Shown piece after piece: positions 21,251 to 33,816 of a stretch of DNA of 64,000 nt. The position numbers were made by a program, and so were the translations under genes. This DNA is from Heterotrichella gracilis (taxonomy: Eukaryota > Sar > Xanthophyceae > Tribonematales > Xanthonemataceae), in NCBI GenBank assembly GCA_032358255.1, contig JAULBX010003888.1:62001-126000 (forward strand). Reading direction: 5' to 3'. The number at the start of each line of letters is the position of its first letter. Positions within the stretch are counted from its first letter, which is position 1. A model generated the notes under the pieces. The model searched no databases. It saw only the letters and a program-made list of their open reading frames with translations, and had not been told where the DNA came from.

Positions 21251-24200
21251 ATGGCGAATAACCTCAGAGCCTTGTGCTCGGCGCACGCTGGCGTTGTCGT
21301 CCTTGCCTGCCTTGTCAGCGCCTTGAGCCTGTGGCACGCGGGTGGGGGCTGGCAGTTGGGCCATGCTCAGTCTGAGAAGGCCCTTGAGCTGCAGCCCCAT
21401 TCAAGGGCCTTGGCCAGTCCTGTCAAGAAAAACCACAAGTGTGTCAACGGCTGCTTCGTTGTCTCAAGGTGGGTGTGGGTCTGTGGGTGTGGGTGTGGGT
21501 CTGTGGGTGTGCACACCTCATTTTGGCAGTCTGTGTATTCAATATCCAATTTGGTGCCTCACATGGGTTCTGTGGTGGCCACCATGGGCTCTGCTCTCTC
21601 AAAGGTCGTGTAGAGGTCTGCCATATGGGTATGGCAGGGAGGTGGGTCTGCCAGGGGTGTATATGAGAGGGAGGTGGGAGGCCGCATTGCTGAGGTGCTG
21701 CACAGTGGCAAAACCCTTGCCAAGAGCCTTGGCCCCACCAACCTGCCAATTTGAAATCCACATGTAGGCTGTACAGCCCACATGGCTAATCTGCTGCAGC
21801 CTTGCAGGGCAACCTGCGCTGCATTTGAATCCATGTGCAGGATGTGGGTTTGCCAAAGGGGACAGGGGTGGATCATGTGGAGCTGGGAGGGTGGTCGGCT
21901 GTGGGATCGGGGAAATACATTCATTGGTGCACCACTGGCTGAGCCTACCACATTTCTGATGAACTCTTTTCTCGGTTCTCCGCGCAGGACTTTCCCCATG
22001 CGCGTGTGCGAGTGCGTGCTCAACACGTGTCCTTCTGGGAACATCGCGACTTCCAACAACTGCTTCCTCTGTGACAGAGGTTTGTAAACCTGCATGATGG
22101 GTCCCCGGATGCATTGCACACCTGTGGCTGGGTGCTCACTGAGTATAGTATTGAATCCATAGGTTTTTGCGTGCCAGGAAGCCTTAATTGTGTGAAAGCA
22201 ATATGCATGCATGATCAAGCTGGCAATGCCACGTGCTGTTTTTGGCATGCATTCACCTGAACTTGTAACAATTGCTCCGACTGATAATCTTGCAGGTTAT
22301 GGTGTCTACTCTTCCATGGGCCAGTGTCTGGGCCATGGCGACGGGCTTGACTACAGCGCAGGCGGCACCCCTGGAGTGCCTCAGGCGCCCATGTTTGGAG
22401 TGCCGACCTATCCCCAGCCAACCTGCAACCAGGGAAGCACTCAGTCCCAGACCACTCCCCCCAGTGGCAGCTCGTCATCTTGTCCCCACCTGCAAAGCGG
22501 CCTCCTGAAGTGGGAATCCCCTCAGACCTGGCCTGGAGGCCAGGTGCCGCAGCCTGGATCCGTGATCACTCTGCCCAGCGACTCGCAGGTGCGTGCGCAA
22601 GGCTGACTGCTGGCAGTTTGATTGTCCTGTGATCCACCATGGTTCATTCTGGTTTAAACTGTCACAGTTCAAGAGTCCTGATTTGGCTGTACTGCTTGGA
22701 TGTATGTGATTACTAACCCTAATTTTTAATGAATATATTTCTTATATAATTATAGTATTATTATTCACGCCGGTCTTTAAAAACTCTCTTATTGGCTGCC
22801 GCATGCAATCGAATTTCACTAACCAATCAACCAACTAGATAAATCCAACTTATTTGCAGATCCTTGTGTCAGCGCTGCATTACTGGCTGGCGCACATAGC
22901 TATTACTTACTAGTTAATCAACTAGCTAATCCAACTCATTTGCTCCTCACTCGCAGGTCCTTGTGTCAGCTTGCTCACTGGCTGGGGCCAACTACCGCCA
23001 GATCATAGTGCCCCAGTCTTCAGCCCTGGTTTTTGATGACGCAGACATGGCAATCAACATCTCCAGCATCGTGGTGTGTATACAGTGGCCGTTGGATGTC
23101 AGAGGTCACTCCCAGACATACATGTTCTTGACATGGTGTATGCACTGCTGTAGTGCGACTGATTGCTAGGACTGGCATGCTTTATCAGCCCCATGTTGGA
23201 ACTTCATTATTCTTTTTCCCTGGTGCCTTGCACTAGTTACTGTCAGGTGGGCTTGACGTCAAGGTGGGATGAACGCAAAGGTTCCGAATGCACTATTTGG
23301 CAAAGATGTAGGTTGAATGCTTGTGTTGCCCGTGTAGGTTTACGGCAAGTTTCTCATGGGCAGCAGCACCTGCAGACTCCAGTCAAAGATCACCATCACT
23401 TTCGAGGACCTCCCAGGCCAAAACCCTGTTGACAAGAGCATCCATGTTTTGCCGGGTGGGCAGCTAGACATGCACGGCAAGCTGGTCACGCCCACCTGGA
23501 CGAGGCTGGCTAGGACAGTCAGCCCTGGTGACAAGACAATCTACCTGAAGGTGTATTTCACCCTGCTTGCTTGTAGATCCTATGCCATTTAATGAGTGAT
23601 ATTGAACACCTTTGTCATTCTTTTGTTGCTCACGCTAGAGCATCTGGAGATTCATTGTCTTGGAACTTGCCTTTTAACTAGCCTCATTGTTCATGACATG
23701 AACAATGCATTGCATCACGATCAATGACATCACTTATTAAGGTATAAGTTTAACAACTTCACACTGTCAGTGCATTACGTTGTTCAACAGTGTTGTCAGC
23801 CAGACATGTGGTGCCTCCTGCAGGATGCCGTGAACTGGCCAGTGGGTTCACTGATAGTTATAGTTGCGACCATCTGGAAAGACGAAAGCCTGAACCAGAA
23901 TGAAGTAGCAACCATCACCAAGGTGCATGGCTCAGGGAAGCAAATAGACGTTCAGTACGAGCTGCTCTACTCACACTATGGGTAAGACCATATACTGAGT
24001 GGGTTCAAACTGGGCTCAGTTTAGGGCTTAGCCTAGCCTAGCTGAGTCAAGGGCTCAAGCTCGTTACTTGCCAATGGTTGGTTGCATGCCTTCACGCTGC
24101 TGTCAACACTCTTGGGAATATCTATGAGCCATAAATATATCATAGATGTTGGCCTTCCACCTGTTGCGCCGCATTGGCAATGCCCTAAGCTGATGATACA

Positions 24201-27200
24201 GCCAATTGCTGATCGTGCAACATGTGTGCAGTGGGAAAGAGTATCAGGCTGAGGTGGGGCTGCTGTCTCGCAACATCCTTGTGCAAGCTGACGACAGCTC
24301 AACCACCTCGCTTCAAGGGGGGCACATCATGATCGAGGGGGCAGAGGCTAGGTTCCGTGGTGTCCAGGCGTATCAGATGGGGCAGCAGAATATCCTAAGA
24401 TCCTACCCCTTCCAATACCACCTGTGTGGGGCAACAAGTAACTCTTATATCACAGATTGCTCCGTTTACAAGTGAGTACCTTTTTGACAGGGCCCCGTTA
24501 AATTACCATGTAATGTACTATATAACATCTTCAGACATTGTATATCCTGTTGTGCAGTGCTGTGTTCAATGCAATGCTGTTGCGCATTATACATATCCAT
24601 ATTTGAGGCTGCAGAGGTTTTCTGTTCCAAACTGCTTAATGCAGTAGTTTTAAAGTAATTCATACCCTGGCAAATGCCATGACCAGCCGCCTGTGGTACC
24701 CTGTTGTCAGCCTCAGGCTTACACTTATGCCCTCTTGAAAATTCACCTCTGTATCCTTTCCTTCTTTCTGCTGTGTTGAAAGCTCGCTTGCCTTGGCAGG
24801 TCATACTACCGCTGCATCACCATCCACGGCACCAACAACGTGCTGGTGAAAAACAATGTTGGGTACCATATTAGCGGCCACTGCTACTACATGGAAGATG
24901 GGGTGGAGGAAAATAACACCTTCAACCGCAACCTGGCAGCTTACATACACGTCATAGGGGACGCAGCAGGGGGTACTGATCAGACCGGGAGCACAAGCGT
25001 TCAGGTAGTCCCATGTTTACATCCGGGGAAATTCCAGGAAATGTTAACAGCTGGGCTCTGAATGGGATATATTGTCAAGTATTGGTTGTTGCATTGCCAC
25101 AGCGGCGACTGCATCGTTCATGAAGCTCATGGTACATGTCAGCCACATGTCACAGCATCATTATAAAAAATGTCAAAATAGAAAAATCATTCTTTTGAAG
25201 AAAAAACACTGTACCTAATGTTAGCTCAGCCATGTCACAGCATTATTTTTTATTAATTTTTTCTTTTTGCAGTCCCCTTCTGTGACCAACCCAACCGACG
25301 CAGCGGCGTCTGGCTTCTACATCCCCAACGCCTACAACACCTACATCAACAACGCTGCAAGTGGGGGCTTTGCTGGCTTCAATTTCCCCATCCTCCCCAA
25401 GCCGATTGGAAACTTCAAAGACATGGATTTCAGCCCGGCCACCCGCCCTCTGCTCAAGTTTGACCACAACTCTGCGCACTCCAGTGGCTACTTTTGGGTC
25501 AAGGGGGGCTGCATCTACATTGGCGGCTACTTGTGGATAGATGGCAATGGCCTGCTGAACTACAACACGGGCAGGCATGACAGGGATACCAGGTAAATAC
25601 GTCTCTACACATTTTGGTGCTTTTACAACTGGTAAATCTTTGCACGTTTCTTGGTGGTGCGCTATCAGAATTTAGTGCCAGTATTGTCTGTCCTACTGCA
25701 TGCCTTTACACAAGCTGCTGCCATGCATTGGTTATGCGAGTAAGAAAAAAAAATATGTAAATAGCTACACAGCCTGTTCTTGGAGGGATGTGCTAAGTAG
25801 TACTGGTACTGCAGTGCATTCCTGGTAGTGCATGGCTCTTCTCAACAAAGTCACTTCAGCAAAATTATTCGTTGCATGCTGCATTTCCTGATGATGATGT
25901 GCTGTGCAGGAATGCTGACAACACGCCCAGCACCATGTACTTCAGCAACACCAAAGTGTTCCTGTGCCAGAGCGGCATCCAGCACTGGGGCCAGCGCGTG
26001 CACGTCGACCATTATGAGGCACACGATTGCACCCGTGGGGCCACGCTGTTTGGGGAAGCAATCTTGAGCAATGCCTTGATCAATGCCAATTCCAGCAATG
26101 AGAATGCGCTGTTCCCTGGGAATCTATATGATATCGACCCCATCGCAGGCTTCCAGTGGTATGACCAATCGTAAGTAATTGCATTGCTACTGCACATGCT
26201 ACAGCTGCATAAGTTACTATCCAAATGACATATTTACTACAACACAATTGCATCACATGTAAATGTCGTTTTAGCCGTCCCCATGCAAGCTTGTCATGGA
26301 CGCAATTTGAACAGACCTGGCCAAGTTACTTACTGTAGCAGTTGGATTGATTTATGCCCTATGTAACCCTACTAAAACCCCAATCAAACCCCACTTTGGC
26401 CCTTATAAGTGGTACCGTGGCCTTTGCAGAACTCTCACCCTCATTGAGAACACCACTTTCAAGAATTTCCGCTATGTACCCAGCAATGGAGCAGTCAGGA
26501 TATCTGTGTTCTATTCCATGACGCACAGCGACGAGTTCAAGCCAGGCGGTATCTCAGCCACCAAAAACATCACATACATCAACTGTGATCCAGGTAGGGG
26601 AGGCAGCTGGGATGATATCACATCGTGATAGGAGGGCCATGCCTTGGTCTTTGCTACAGGTCTCCTGTACTTTCATCAACGCGCCTGTTCAAGAACAGGC
26701 TGCGTTTTGAATACATAAATGTAATATAAGTATGTGTTAATGGTATTTGTTAAATGATGTGCCTGTTTGGGCAGCGCCTGTACGCTGCATGGTCATAGTG
26801 AATAATAACGAATTTATATTGTGATTCAGGTGCCTTGGTGCGCATAGACGCTATTGACACTGGCTCGTCAAGGATGTTCAATTTTGTTGGTGAGTACAGC
26901 TGCCATGATTGCAACGCATCATGCACACCTGTGATACTGCATTGGCTTCAGTACCTGGATGAAGACAAGACACTGCATAGTATGCAATGTTGTATTCTGT
27001 ATGCTGTTAGCGCATGCCTGGCTTGAAGTACATGCACCCACAGCACCAAAGTATGGTATTATCAGTCCGAAGCAACTCCCTGAATGACACGCGTTCTTCA
27101 GCTCCTCGTGAACAGAATGCGCAGAGTCTTAAAACCCTGAACTGCAAACTCTAAACCCTACAATGTTCACCATGGAGACCGATCTCCCTGTGCAGACCAC

Positions 27201-30149
27201 GATGGCACGGCTTCCCAGTCTCCCCACCCGGCAATCATTGGGTCCTGGCCACAGTGGTGGAGGACCAGGCCAGATTGCACCTGGAATTCCGCCTGGGGGT
27301 CATGGCTGTGCCCCTATTTTGACAGTAAGTGCTGGGCTAGGTTCACTATAGATATATCTAGTAAAGGGGTCCCTCGACCAGGCCGGATTTTGCATCAGGA
27401 TCCTGGCTGTGCCCCACTTAGATGAGCCAACCTGACAAAACATACGCCGGGTTCACTTTGAATTCTGCCCGTGGGTCCTGGCTGTGCCCCTACTTTGACA
27501 GTAAGTTATAATGCAACCAGATAGCAAATGGGTTGAACTTTGCACGGGTATACCTCTTGGTAAAATGCTGATCCTGATCCTCCTGGCTGTACCTCACATT
27601 GCACATACGTGGAATCTTGCATGTGGACCTGTGCTGGCAGTGCTGGCGGGAAGTGCTGTTGGAAGTGCAGCAACAAGCAATTGGGTTGAACAGTGGGTGC
27701 ATTACTCAATGCAAGGCATGGTATAAATGAATTGCTTGACCTGAAAATTTCGAAGTGCAAGAATGCACTCAGCATGTTTTACTGGTGTGTCTGAAATGTC
27801 GCAGGATTTGTCTACCATTATTTTTTCACAGAATGTGTTTTTGGCTATTGCAGATCAGCCAGTGCAGCGGCTGGACATGCACATCCCTGGGCTGACCATT
27901 CGGTGGGGAACAGGGTCAGCCGTGCCCCCCACACCCGACAACTACATTGGGCTGATGTGGCAGTTTGGCTCCGATGGCAGCGATGCTCGCAACATCGTTC
28001 TAACCAAGAACGAGGGAGTCACGGGCATTTCAGGTGTGGACCCTAAACCTTAAGCTTAGGGTTGCAGATGCGGGCTGTGTTGCCGCAGGTACCTTGATGC
28101 CAGTGGAGGTCCGTCATCGCATTCTTATGTCATTTAATCTCCCGGTATGCATATGCCACACTACCACTGGCGCTTGTGGATGTGCTAACGGCAAATGGGA
28201 GTCCTGGTCTCGGTCTTGGTGTTGGTAGCCAATCCAAGCTGGTACCCTAATCTCTAATCCTTAATACCTGAACCCTAAACCCTAATCCCTATACCTGATA
28301 CCCATTCGCTGGAAAGTCAGTATATAGTCTTGGTCTGACCCATGTCCTGACATCCATAGTCTGTTGTCAAGAGGCTACTAGCACTGAAACAGGGCCTTTT
28401 GTACTGACTGTCCACAGGCCAATACGGCTGGTATGCCTCCTTTACTGGAGGAGCCCCCGTCACCATCCAGATCTACCCACAGCAGGTCCCCCGGGGATCC
28501 TACGTGGTGTGGGCCACCAAATACCCCCCAGGCACCACTTTCACGATCACCAGGAATTTCCAGTATTTCTGGCCCTGGATACCACGCTGCAGCCTACAGG
28601 GTCGTTGGACTCGCTGCTGGCCAGCGATGGAGGCTCCTTGTACTACTTTGATGGCCAGATCCTGTATCTGAAGATCACTGATCCTGGTAAGCGTGCATGC
28701 AAGTGCGGTCCTGATGCTGGGAAATGCTCACTACGTTCTGTCGTAATGCGGACAACCTGGATGAAACTGGCTTCAGACGGACGACCTGGATGGAACTGGC
28801 TTCAGATATGGCATGCGTTAGGGTTTGAGGTTTTGATATTTGGAGTTCCTACTCTTTGTGCGCATTTTACCCATGCTTTCCATGTGCAGGCGACGGCAGT
28901 CCCAAGATAGACTGGTCCTATGGGGGCGTCACGCTGGTTGGCCTGCGGTACTACACCATGTCATACACCATCACCTCAAGCCTCGCTTGCGGAGGTGCAC
29001 CCCTCTGCCCCCAGCAGGTATGCCACTGGTCATGCATGCGTGCGCACACTTGATACCATAGGGTTTACAATGAATCATAAATCATTGCAATGACTAATAA
29101 ATGATTCATAACACGTATTAGGACAGTTGTTGGAGGCATTAGTTTTTCAGGGTTTACGTACAGGGTTTAGGGTTCAGGGATCAGCTGCTCACCACATCAG
29201 CAGGTCACGGTTTCACCCTATAATCACCCACTGCAATTAATAACCTATCATGATGCAGCTCACTGGCGCTAAGCATCCCCCCCAAACTCAAATTCAGCAG
29301 CCCAGCAGCCGCCCCCACTCCCTCTCCCCATGCGCATGCTATGCCCCCTGATAAATATTTGCTGATCGCCAGGCCCCCTCACCACCACATTAGCAGCTCA
29401 ACTTTTCTCTCTATGACTACAAGCGCAATTGTTTCATGAAGCAGCTGAGCTGCTGAGCCTGACCTGGCCTTCTGCTCCCATGCCTGCAGAACACAGGCCT
29501 AAGCATCCCCCCCAAGCTTAAGTTCAGCAGCCCAGCCCCTGTCCCCACCCCCTCCCCCTCTCCCAAGCCACATGCCACCCCCTCCTCTCCCCCACCCCCC
29601 AGCCAACCCAGCGCCACCACCGGCTGCCGCCCCGACGGCCTGGACGTGCGCCCCTACCCCGGGCCCTACACCTGCCAGCAGCAGAAGCAGTTTGGCAAGT
29701 GCTGGGAGTCGTGGATGGTGGCCAACCACTGGTGCGAGCAGACCTGCGGGCGGTGTGCGCCTCCCAAAAACTCTCCTCCCCCACAGTCCCGCCCTCCCCC
29801 TCCCCAGCAGCCCAATCCAAGCACCTCCCCCTGCCGGGATGTGCAGCCCACGGGGAGCCAGTACACCTGCCAGCAGCAGAAGCAGTTTGGCAAGTGCGGG
29901 GAGACTTGGATGACCTCCAACCACTGGTGTGAGGCCACCTGTGGGAGGTGCACAGTGGCCAGCCCTCCTCCACCCGGGATGCAGCCCATCCCCAGCGGCA
30001 CCACCACCTGCCAGGATGTGCTGCCTAAGACCGGGGCCTACACCTGCCCCCAACAGAAGCAGTGGGGCAAGTGCTGGGAGGGCTGGATGACCTCCAACCA
30101 CTGGTGCGATGCCACCTGCGGGAGGTGCCCTACCTCCATGACCACGTGA
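21251..30149 (+). CDS. CEMIP/TMEM2-like secreted G8 and beta-helix protein with three C-terminal Cys-rich modules
   Basis: Seventeen exons (21251-21468, 21988-22079, 22296-22588, 22957-23073, 23338-23550, 23824-23981, 24232-24471, 24800-25004, 25273-25592, 25910-26170, 26430-26593, 26830-26889, 27196-27324, 27854-28033, 28418-28686, 28890-29017, 29490-30149) give about 1235 residues. A hydrophobic signal peptide (VVVLACLVSALSLW) leads. A G8 domain follows (WPGGQVPQPGSVITLP to VLPGGQLDMHGK). Then comes the CEMIP/TMEM2 core with EVGLLSRNI, FHLCG-like YPFQYHLCGAT, RCITIHGTNNVLVKNN and GHCYYMEDGVEEN, and right-handed parallel beta-helix repeats. Animal CEMIP and TMEM2 act in hyaluronan breakdown; the algal substrate is unknown. 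The end has three repeats of a pattern with YTCQQQKQFGKC, WM, NHWC and TCGRC. One apparent frame slip lies in exon 15. Confidence 0.85.
22855..22910 (+). repeat. Upstream copy of the CEMIP-like exon 4 acceptor edge
   Basis: The text tccttgtgtcagc, then ctg-ctggctggcgc near 22860-22895, and the preceding aatccaactt-atttgcag, copy the true acceptor region at 22930-22985. It is diverged but collinear. Confidence 0.65.
27360..27510 (+). repeat. Two downstream copies of the CEMIP-like exon 13 donor edge
   Basis: The end of exon 13 (27265-27330: gaccaggcc, then tggaattc, then gggtcatggctgtgccccta, then tttgacagtaagt) is copied at about 27373-27415 (decayed) and 27446-27508 (close, with an intact gacagtaagt donor). 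The more distant copy here is the better preserved one. Confidence 0.8.
29265..29335 (+). repeat. Upstream copy of the start of the CEMIP-like last exon
   Basis: The text ctaagcatcccccccaa-ct, then aa-ttcagcagcccagc at 29272-29312 copies the start of the last exon at 29500-29540, followed by a similar C-rich continuation. It lacks the ctgcag acceptor of the real exon. Confidence 0.8.
29628..30149 (+). repeat. Three tandem cysteine-rich modules inside the last CEMIP-like exon
   Basis: Three modules of about 38-40 residues each read C, then D-x-x-P, then YTCxQQKQxGKC, then WMxxNHWC, then TCGRC. They are separated by Pro/Ser-rich linkers. The spacing resembles ShKT-like or volvocine cellulase-tail modules, which are thought to bind cell-wall polymers or proteins. 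All six cysteines are present in each module. The DNA of modules 1-3 is very similar, suggesting recent internal duplication. Confidence 0.8.
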
Positions 30150-31765
30150 AGCCCCTCTCTATCTCCATCTTTTTAGGGTTCTTGGCTTAGGGTTTAGAGT
30201 TTAGGTGCCCTACTATGGCCACGTGAAGGACATGTGCATTCTTGTTTGCTTGAGCACTGGTGACCATTTTCAGACATCAATGATCATCATCATCGTGATC
30301 CGGTGAGATTTGATCGAATAATTGTCGCTAAATCTGCTATCATGAGAACAAGTTGCAGTAGTAATACTCTGTTTGCCGCTGCTTGGCAACCTTTCATTCC
30401 AATGGGATATATAGCTAGTATAGTATAGGGATGTAGTAGATGTATGTACGTGTACACATGACATGGCATGTGCAGGACAATATGATTGAATAAATCACGA
30501 CATGATGATGCATGCGCAATGCACAAGCACAGTCCCATTGTCATTTATGCTATAACAGCTTCATATCCATAGTTGATGCAGTAAAAGGTGTAGCTAAGAG
30601 GCTACACCCTTAGTCTAGCTAGGTTTTGTAGTTAAGTTGGCATATGCGCAATTGCCACAATAATGCGGTCTTTCTATGCCATCAGATCTGCAGTACGTTG
30701 TGTGTTGCCATATTATGGGGACGATGTAGTACGTGCATTTCTCCATAGATCAGCCATACATGCGTCGCCAATAATTGCCGGCACCGCCAATAAAGTAAGC
30801 CTTAGGGGCCACTGGTCCGGGCAGTCCATTCAATGGATGGGATTTGGTTATGAATGTAACAGGGGTTTTCTGAATAGTGACATCAGATTTTACGATGGTA
30901 TTAAAAAATACTTTACCCCAGATCACGAGCACATGGCCCTCCAGCTGCTGGCTGGTCTGCATGATCACATAATGTACACAGGGTAGGTCATCCTTGAATA
31001 CACAGTGACCCCTTGAAGGAAGCTCCTGCCTGATGTTTGGTGAGGAGCTCATGATATCAGCCAGGGCATTGAGGTATGTATAAGACCACCTGGGGGCGCA
31101 ATAAAGAGCACCGTGGGCGACGAGGGCAACCTTTGTTGGGCAGCAGTAAAGAACACCGTGGGCGACTGTAACGAATACTCGGCCAACTGAGAAAAGGACT
31201 GGTGATCGCAGTAGGCATATATCTGATGTGTATACACCATAGTGTTACAGCGACGAGGGCAATCTCAGTGATGGTGATGGCGTTATGCGGTAGCAAATGG
31301 TGCCATGCGCATCACAAGGAGCACAGGCCTACTAGGAAGAAAACCAAGCAATCAGTCCCGCCAGCCACTGTAAGGTCAAAACCGTTTGCCAGCCATGCCC
31401 TAAACTGGATACCCTGAACTGTCATCAAATGAAAGTCAATTTCTGCATTTATGGAAAATTGCCAATAGGGTCCCAAGCTCAGGAAATCCAATGTCAAGTA
31501 ACACTGCGCTTATTTTGATCCAGGAGGGGTCCAGTAGTGATTGGTGCGGCGCTACCAAAGGGCTAAATGCCCCCCAATGAAACCCTAGGGAAACCCTGGG
31601 ATTACCCTAGCTGCTCCCCAGCGCACGTGCCACCGGGCTGGCATCAAACCACCCGGGCAGGCCTGCATCGCTGACAGCTGTCATCGGCACCTCGGCTGGT
31701 GCGCCCACTATCCCCTCGCGCATGCGGCGACGCGGCACCTTGTGCATGTGGGGTTACCAGCGCTG
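30150..31765. other. Gene-poor convergent interval with short direct repeats
   Basis: No coding chain is recognised. Short direct repeats occur at 31088-31170 (caccgtgggcgac twice; agcagtaaagaacacc beside cgcaataaagagcacc). Degenerate telomere-like text (aaccctagggaaaccctggg) lies near 31580. A long open frame near 30750-31052 on the minus strand has no family I can name. Confidence 0.4.
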
Positions 31766-31769
31766 CCAA

Positions 31770-31810
31770 GTCCAATCTTCCCGAGCTCGCAGTCTTGGCG
31801 TTGATAATAG
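31770..31810 (-). repeat. Downstream copy of an exon edge (unrecognised gene)
   Basis: The text ttcccgagctc-gcagtcttgg at 31785-31803 copies ttccagagctg-gcggttttgg at 31872-31890, both coding for AKTASSG on the minus strand. Confidence 0.6.
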
Positions 31811-33545
31811 CTGCACACCCATGTGATCAACTAGGGATATCCAAGGGTTTCCATAGGGTTTTGTTAGGGTATTTTCCAGAGCTGGCGGTTTTGGCGGTGA
31901 TGGGCGCGCGGCGGGTGGCGGGGTAGGCGGTGTATGCAAAGCGGGCAAAGGTGGTGGTTGCTCCCAGTATGCCATCGGTGACCTCGTAGTCTGCGTCCCC
32001 AGCGCCCTTGAGCACGTGGCTGCCGTCCACAACCTGCGCAGCAGTTGGACCTTCAGGAGTGTGTGGACCCCATAAAGAACGCTACCCAGCTTCAACACGT
32101 GCTACACCTTCACAGGTGTACCCCCATTGCACAATGCAACACCCATTGTGCTACCCTAAACCCCAAACCTAAAATCAAGCACCTACTCGTGCGTGCCCCG
32201 CACAGTCCAGCCGAGGCGATGCCCGATGCGGTAGGTTAAATGGACCCTTCCACAGAGTTCACATTCTTGCCTCCGACCTACTGCACGTTTAGTAGAGTGA
32301 TCTGTTTTATGGTTTGCATTATTTGTAATGAAGTACATGATGGTGTTCCCTACCTAAGGGTTCACGCCCTTGCCCCCGACCCATGTCCCCCTGCCCCACT
32401 ATGCCATGCATGTCGCCCAGGTCAGTTTTCAGCAGGTCGATGCCCAGGTCAAGCCAAGGCTCACCAGCAGCTGCACACAGGGAGTGTTTAGGGTTCAGAT
32501 AATAGGTTTTAGGGTTTAGGTCAATGCCCAGGTCAGCGCTGAGCAGGTCGATGCCCAAGTCAAGCCAAGGCTCACCAGCAGCTGCACACAAGGTGGCAGA
32601 ATCAGTAGGACCACATGCATTGCCACCACAAACCCTACACCCACCTGACCCCTACACCCTACACCCACCTCTGTACACTGTCAGCGCAATGTCGTTTGAG
32701 TTCAGCTTGATGGTGGCACCCTAATTAGGGTTTATAAACCCTACAAAACCCTAAAACCCCACCTGTGTACACCCTCAGCGCAATGTCCTTGGAGGCCAGC
32801 TTGATAGTAGCACCCGCCTTGCCGGTAGGGTGGGTTGCGGTCAGCACGTAAGTCACGTCAGGCGCCAGGCTGCAGGTGGTGCCGGGCTGCATCGCGGCGG
32901 CCAGGTCAACCCCCTCCTTCCCCACCAGCCACACAGCCAGGGGTGCCGTTGCCCTTGCCCACCTCCACTACTACCGCTCCCGCCGGGGTGAGGTGCCGAT
33001 CTTGGTCATGTACATACTACGTAGTTGTTCACAGCGCGCTCGTTGCCCAGGTTGGAGAAGAGCGCTATCTGGGATGGTAACGGGGAGGGAGATGGTTGGT
33101 GCCGCCGAACGGAAAATTACAAAAAAACCCACAATTAAACCCCCGCCGTTGCTACATGCGGTGTGTGCTTTTCAATAGCCAGGGTCATTACTGTCACCTG
33201 GCCATGAAGCTGGTGGGAGCCCACCCTGCAAGATCGCCGTACCTGATCTAGTTACTTTAAACTACCCTAATTAAATTAAAACTAAAAAAATTCTCAAACA
33301 ATGAAGATGTCACTACGTAGTCTCTCCATGAACGCGCGATTTGGTACAACAGCAACTTCATGGGCGCACCTGGTACTTGGCTGCTGACAGGGCGCTGAAG
33401 TGGATTTTTTAGGGTATAGGGTATAGGGTTTAAGGTTAAGGGTTTGGGCGCACCTGGTACTTGGCTGCTGACAGGGCGCTGAAGTCTGCATTGGGGTAGC
33501 CAAGGAAGTCAAACCACGCGCCGCCAAAGCCGCGGAAGTGGGGTC
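31770..33545 (-). CDS. Unrecognised multi-exon gene
   Basis: Several minus-strand segments have coding character and good splice sites: 33545-33454 (GFGGAWFDFLGYPNADFSAL), 33068-33021 (IALFSNLGNERAVNNY), about 32976-32763 (PGTTCSLAPDVTYVLTATHP and later IKLASKDIALRVYT), a segment with AGEPWLDLGIDLL near 32415-32475 or its twin at 32520-32590, and 32033 to about 31870 (VVDGSHVLKGAGDADYEVTD). I do not recognise the family and assign no function. The composition suggests beta-rich domains. In the middle exon the frame appears to slip by one base in a CCCC run near 32940, possibly a consensus error. The start and stop are not resolved. Confidence 0.5.
32405..32815 (-). repeat. Paired copies of exon edges in the unrecognised gene
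   Basis: The segments 32414-32475 and 32520-32590 are near-identical copies coding AAAGEPWLDLGIDLL, separated by gtttagggttcag and ttttagggtttagg strings. I cannot say which is the used exon. The segment 32645-32705 copies the donor edge at 32758-32815 (tgtacac, then cagcgcaatgtc, then agcttgat). Confidence 0.75.
33360..33490 (-). repeat. Downstream copy of an exon donor edge
   Basis: The segment 33363-33402 (gcgcacctggtacttggctg, then ctgacagggcgctgaagt) is an exact or near-exact copy of 33448-33487, separated by tagggtatagggtttaag. It includes the GTGCGC donor. Confidence 0.85.
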
Positions 33546-33574
33546 GCGTATGCCACTCAGAGGGAGGAGGAGGC

Positions 33575-33780
33575 AGAATTGATGGTGGTGGCGGCGGTGG
33601 TGACGGTGGCTGTGATGGTGGTGGTGGTGGGGGCGGTGGTGATGGTGGTGGTGTTGGCGGCGGTGTTGGCGGTGGCGGTGGTGGTGATGCTGGTGCTGGC
33701 GGCGGTGACGCTGGTGGTGGTGGTGGCGGTGGTGGTGGGTGGAGGCGGTGGTAGTGGTGGTGACGCTGGTGGTGGGCGGT
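33575..33780. repeat. (GGT)n/(GGC)n microsatellite tract
   Basis: About 200 bp of GGT/GGC triplet repeats. Long open frames reading Val/Gly or Thr/His runs on both strands here are by-products of the repeat. Confidence 0.9.
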
Positions 33781-33816
33781 TGAGGGATGAGACTACACAT
33801 CCTCCACTATCCCAGC

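Noticed and set aside
30663-31052. Open frames of about 100 codons on both strands
   Set aside because: They overlap each other on opposite strands and lack splice context or recognisable motifs.
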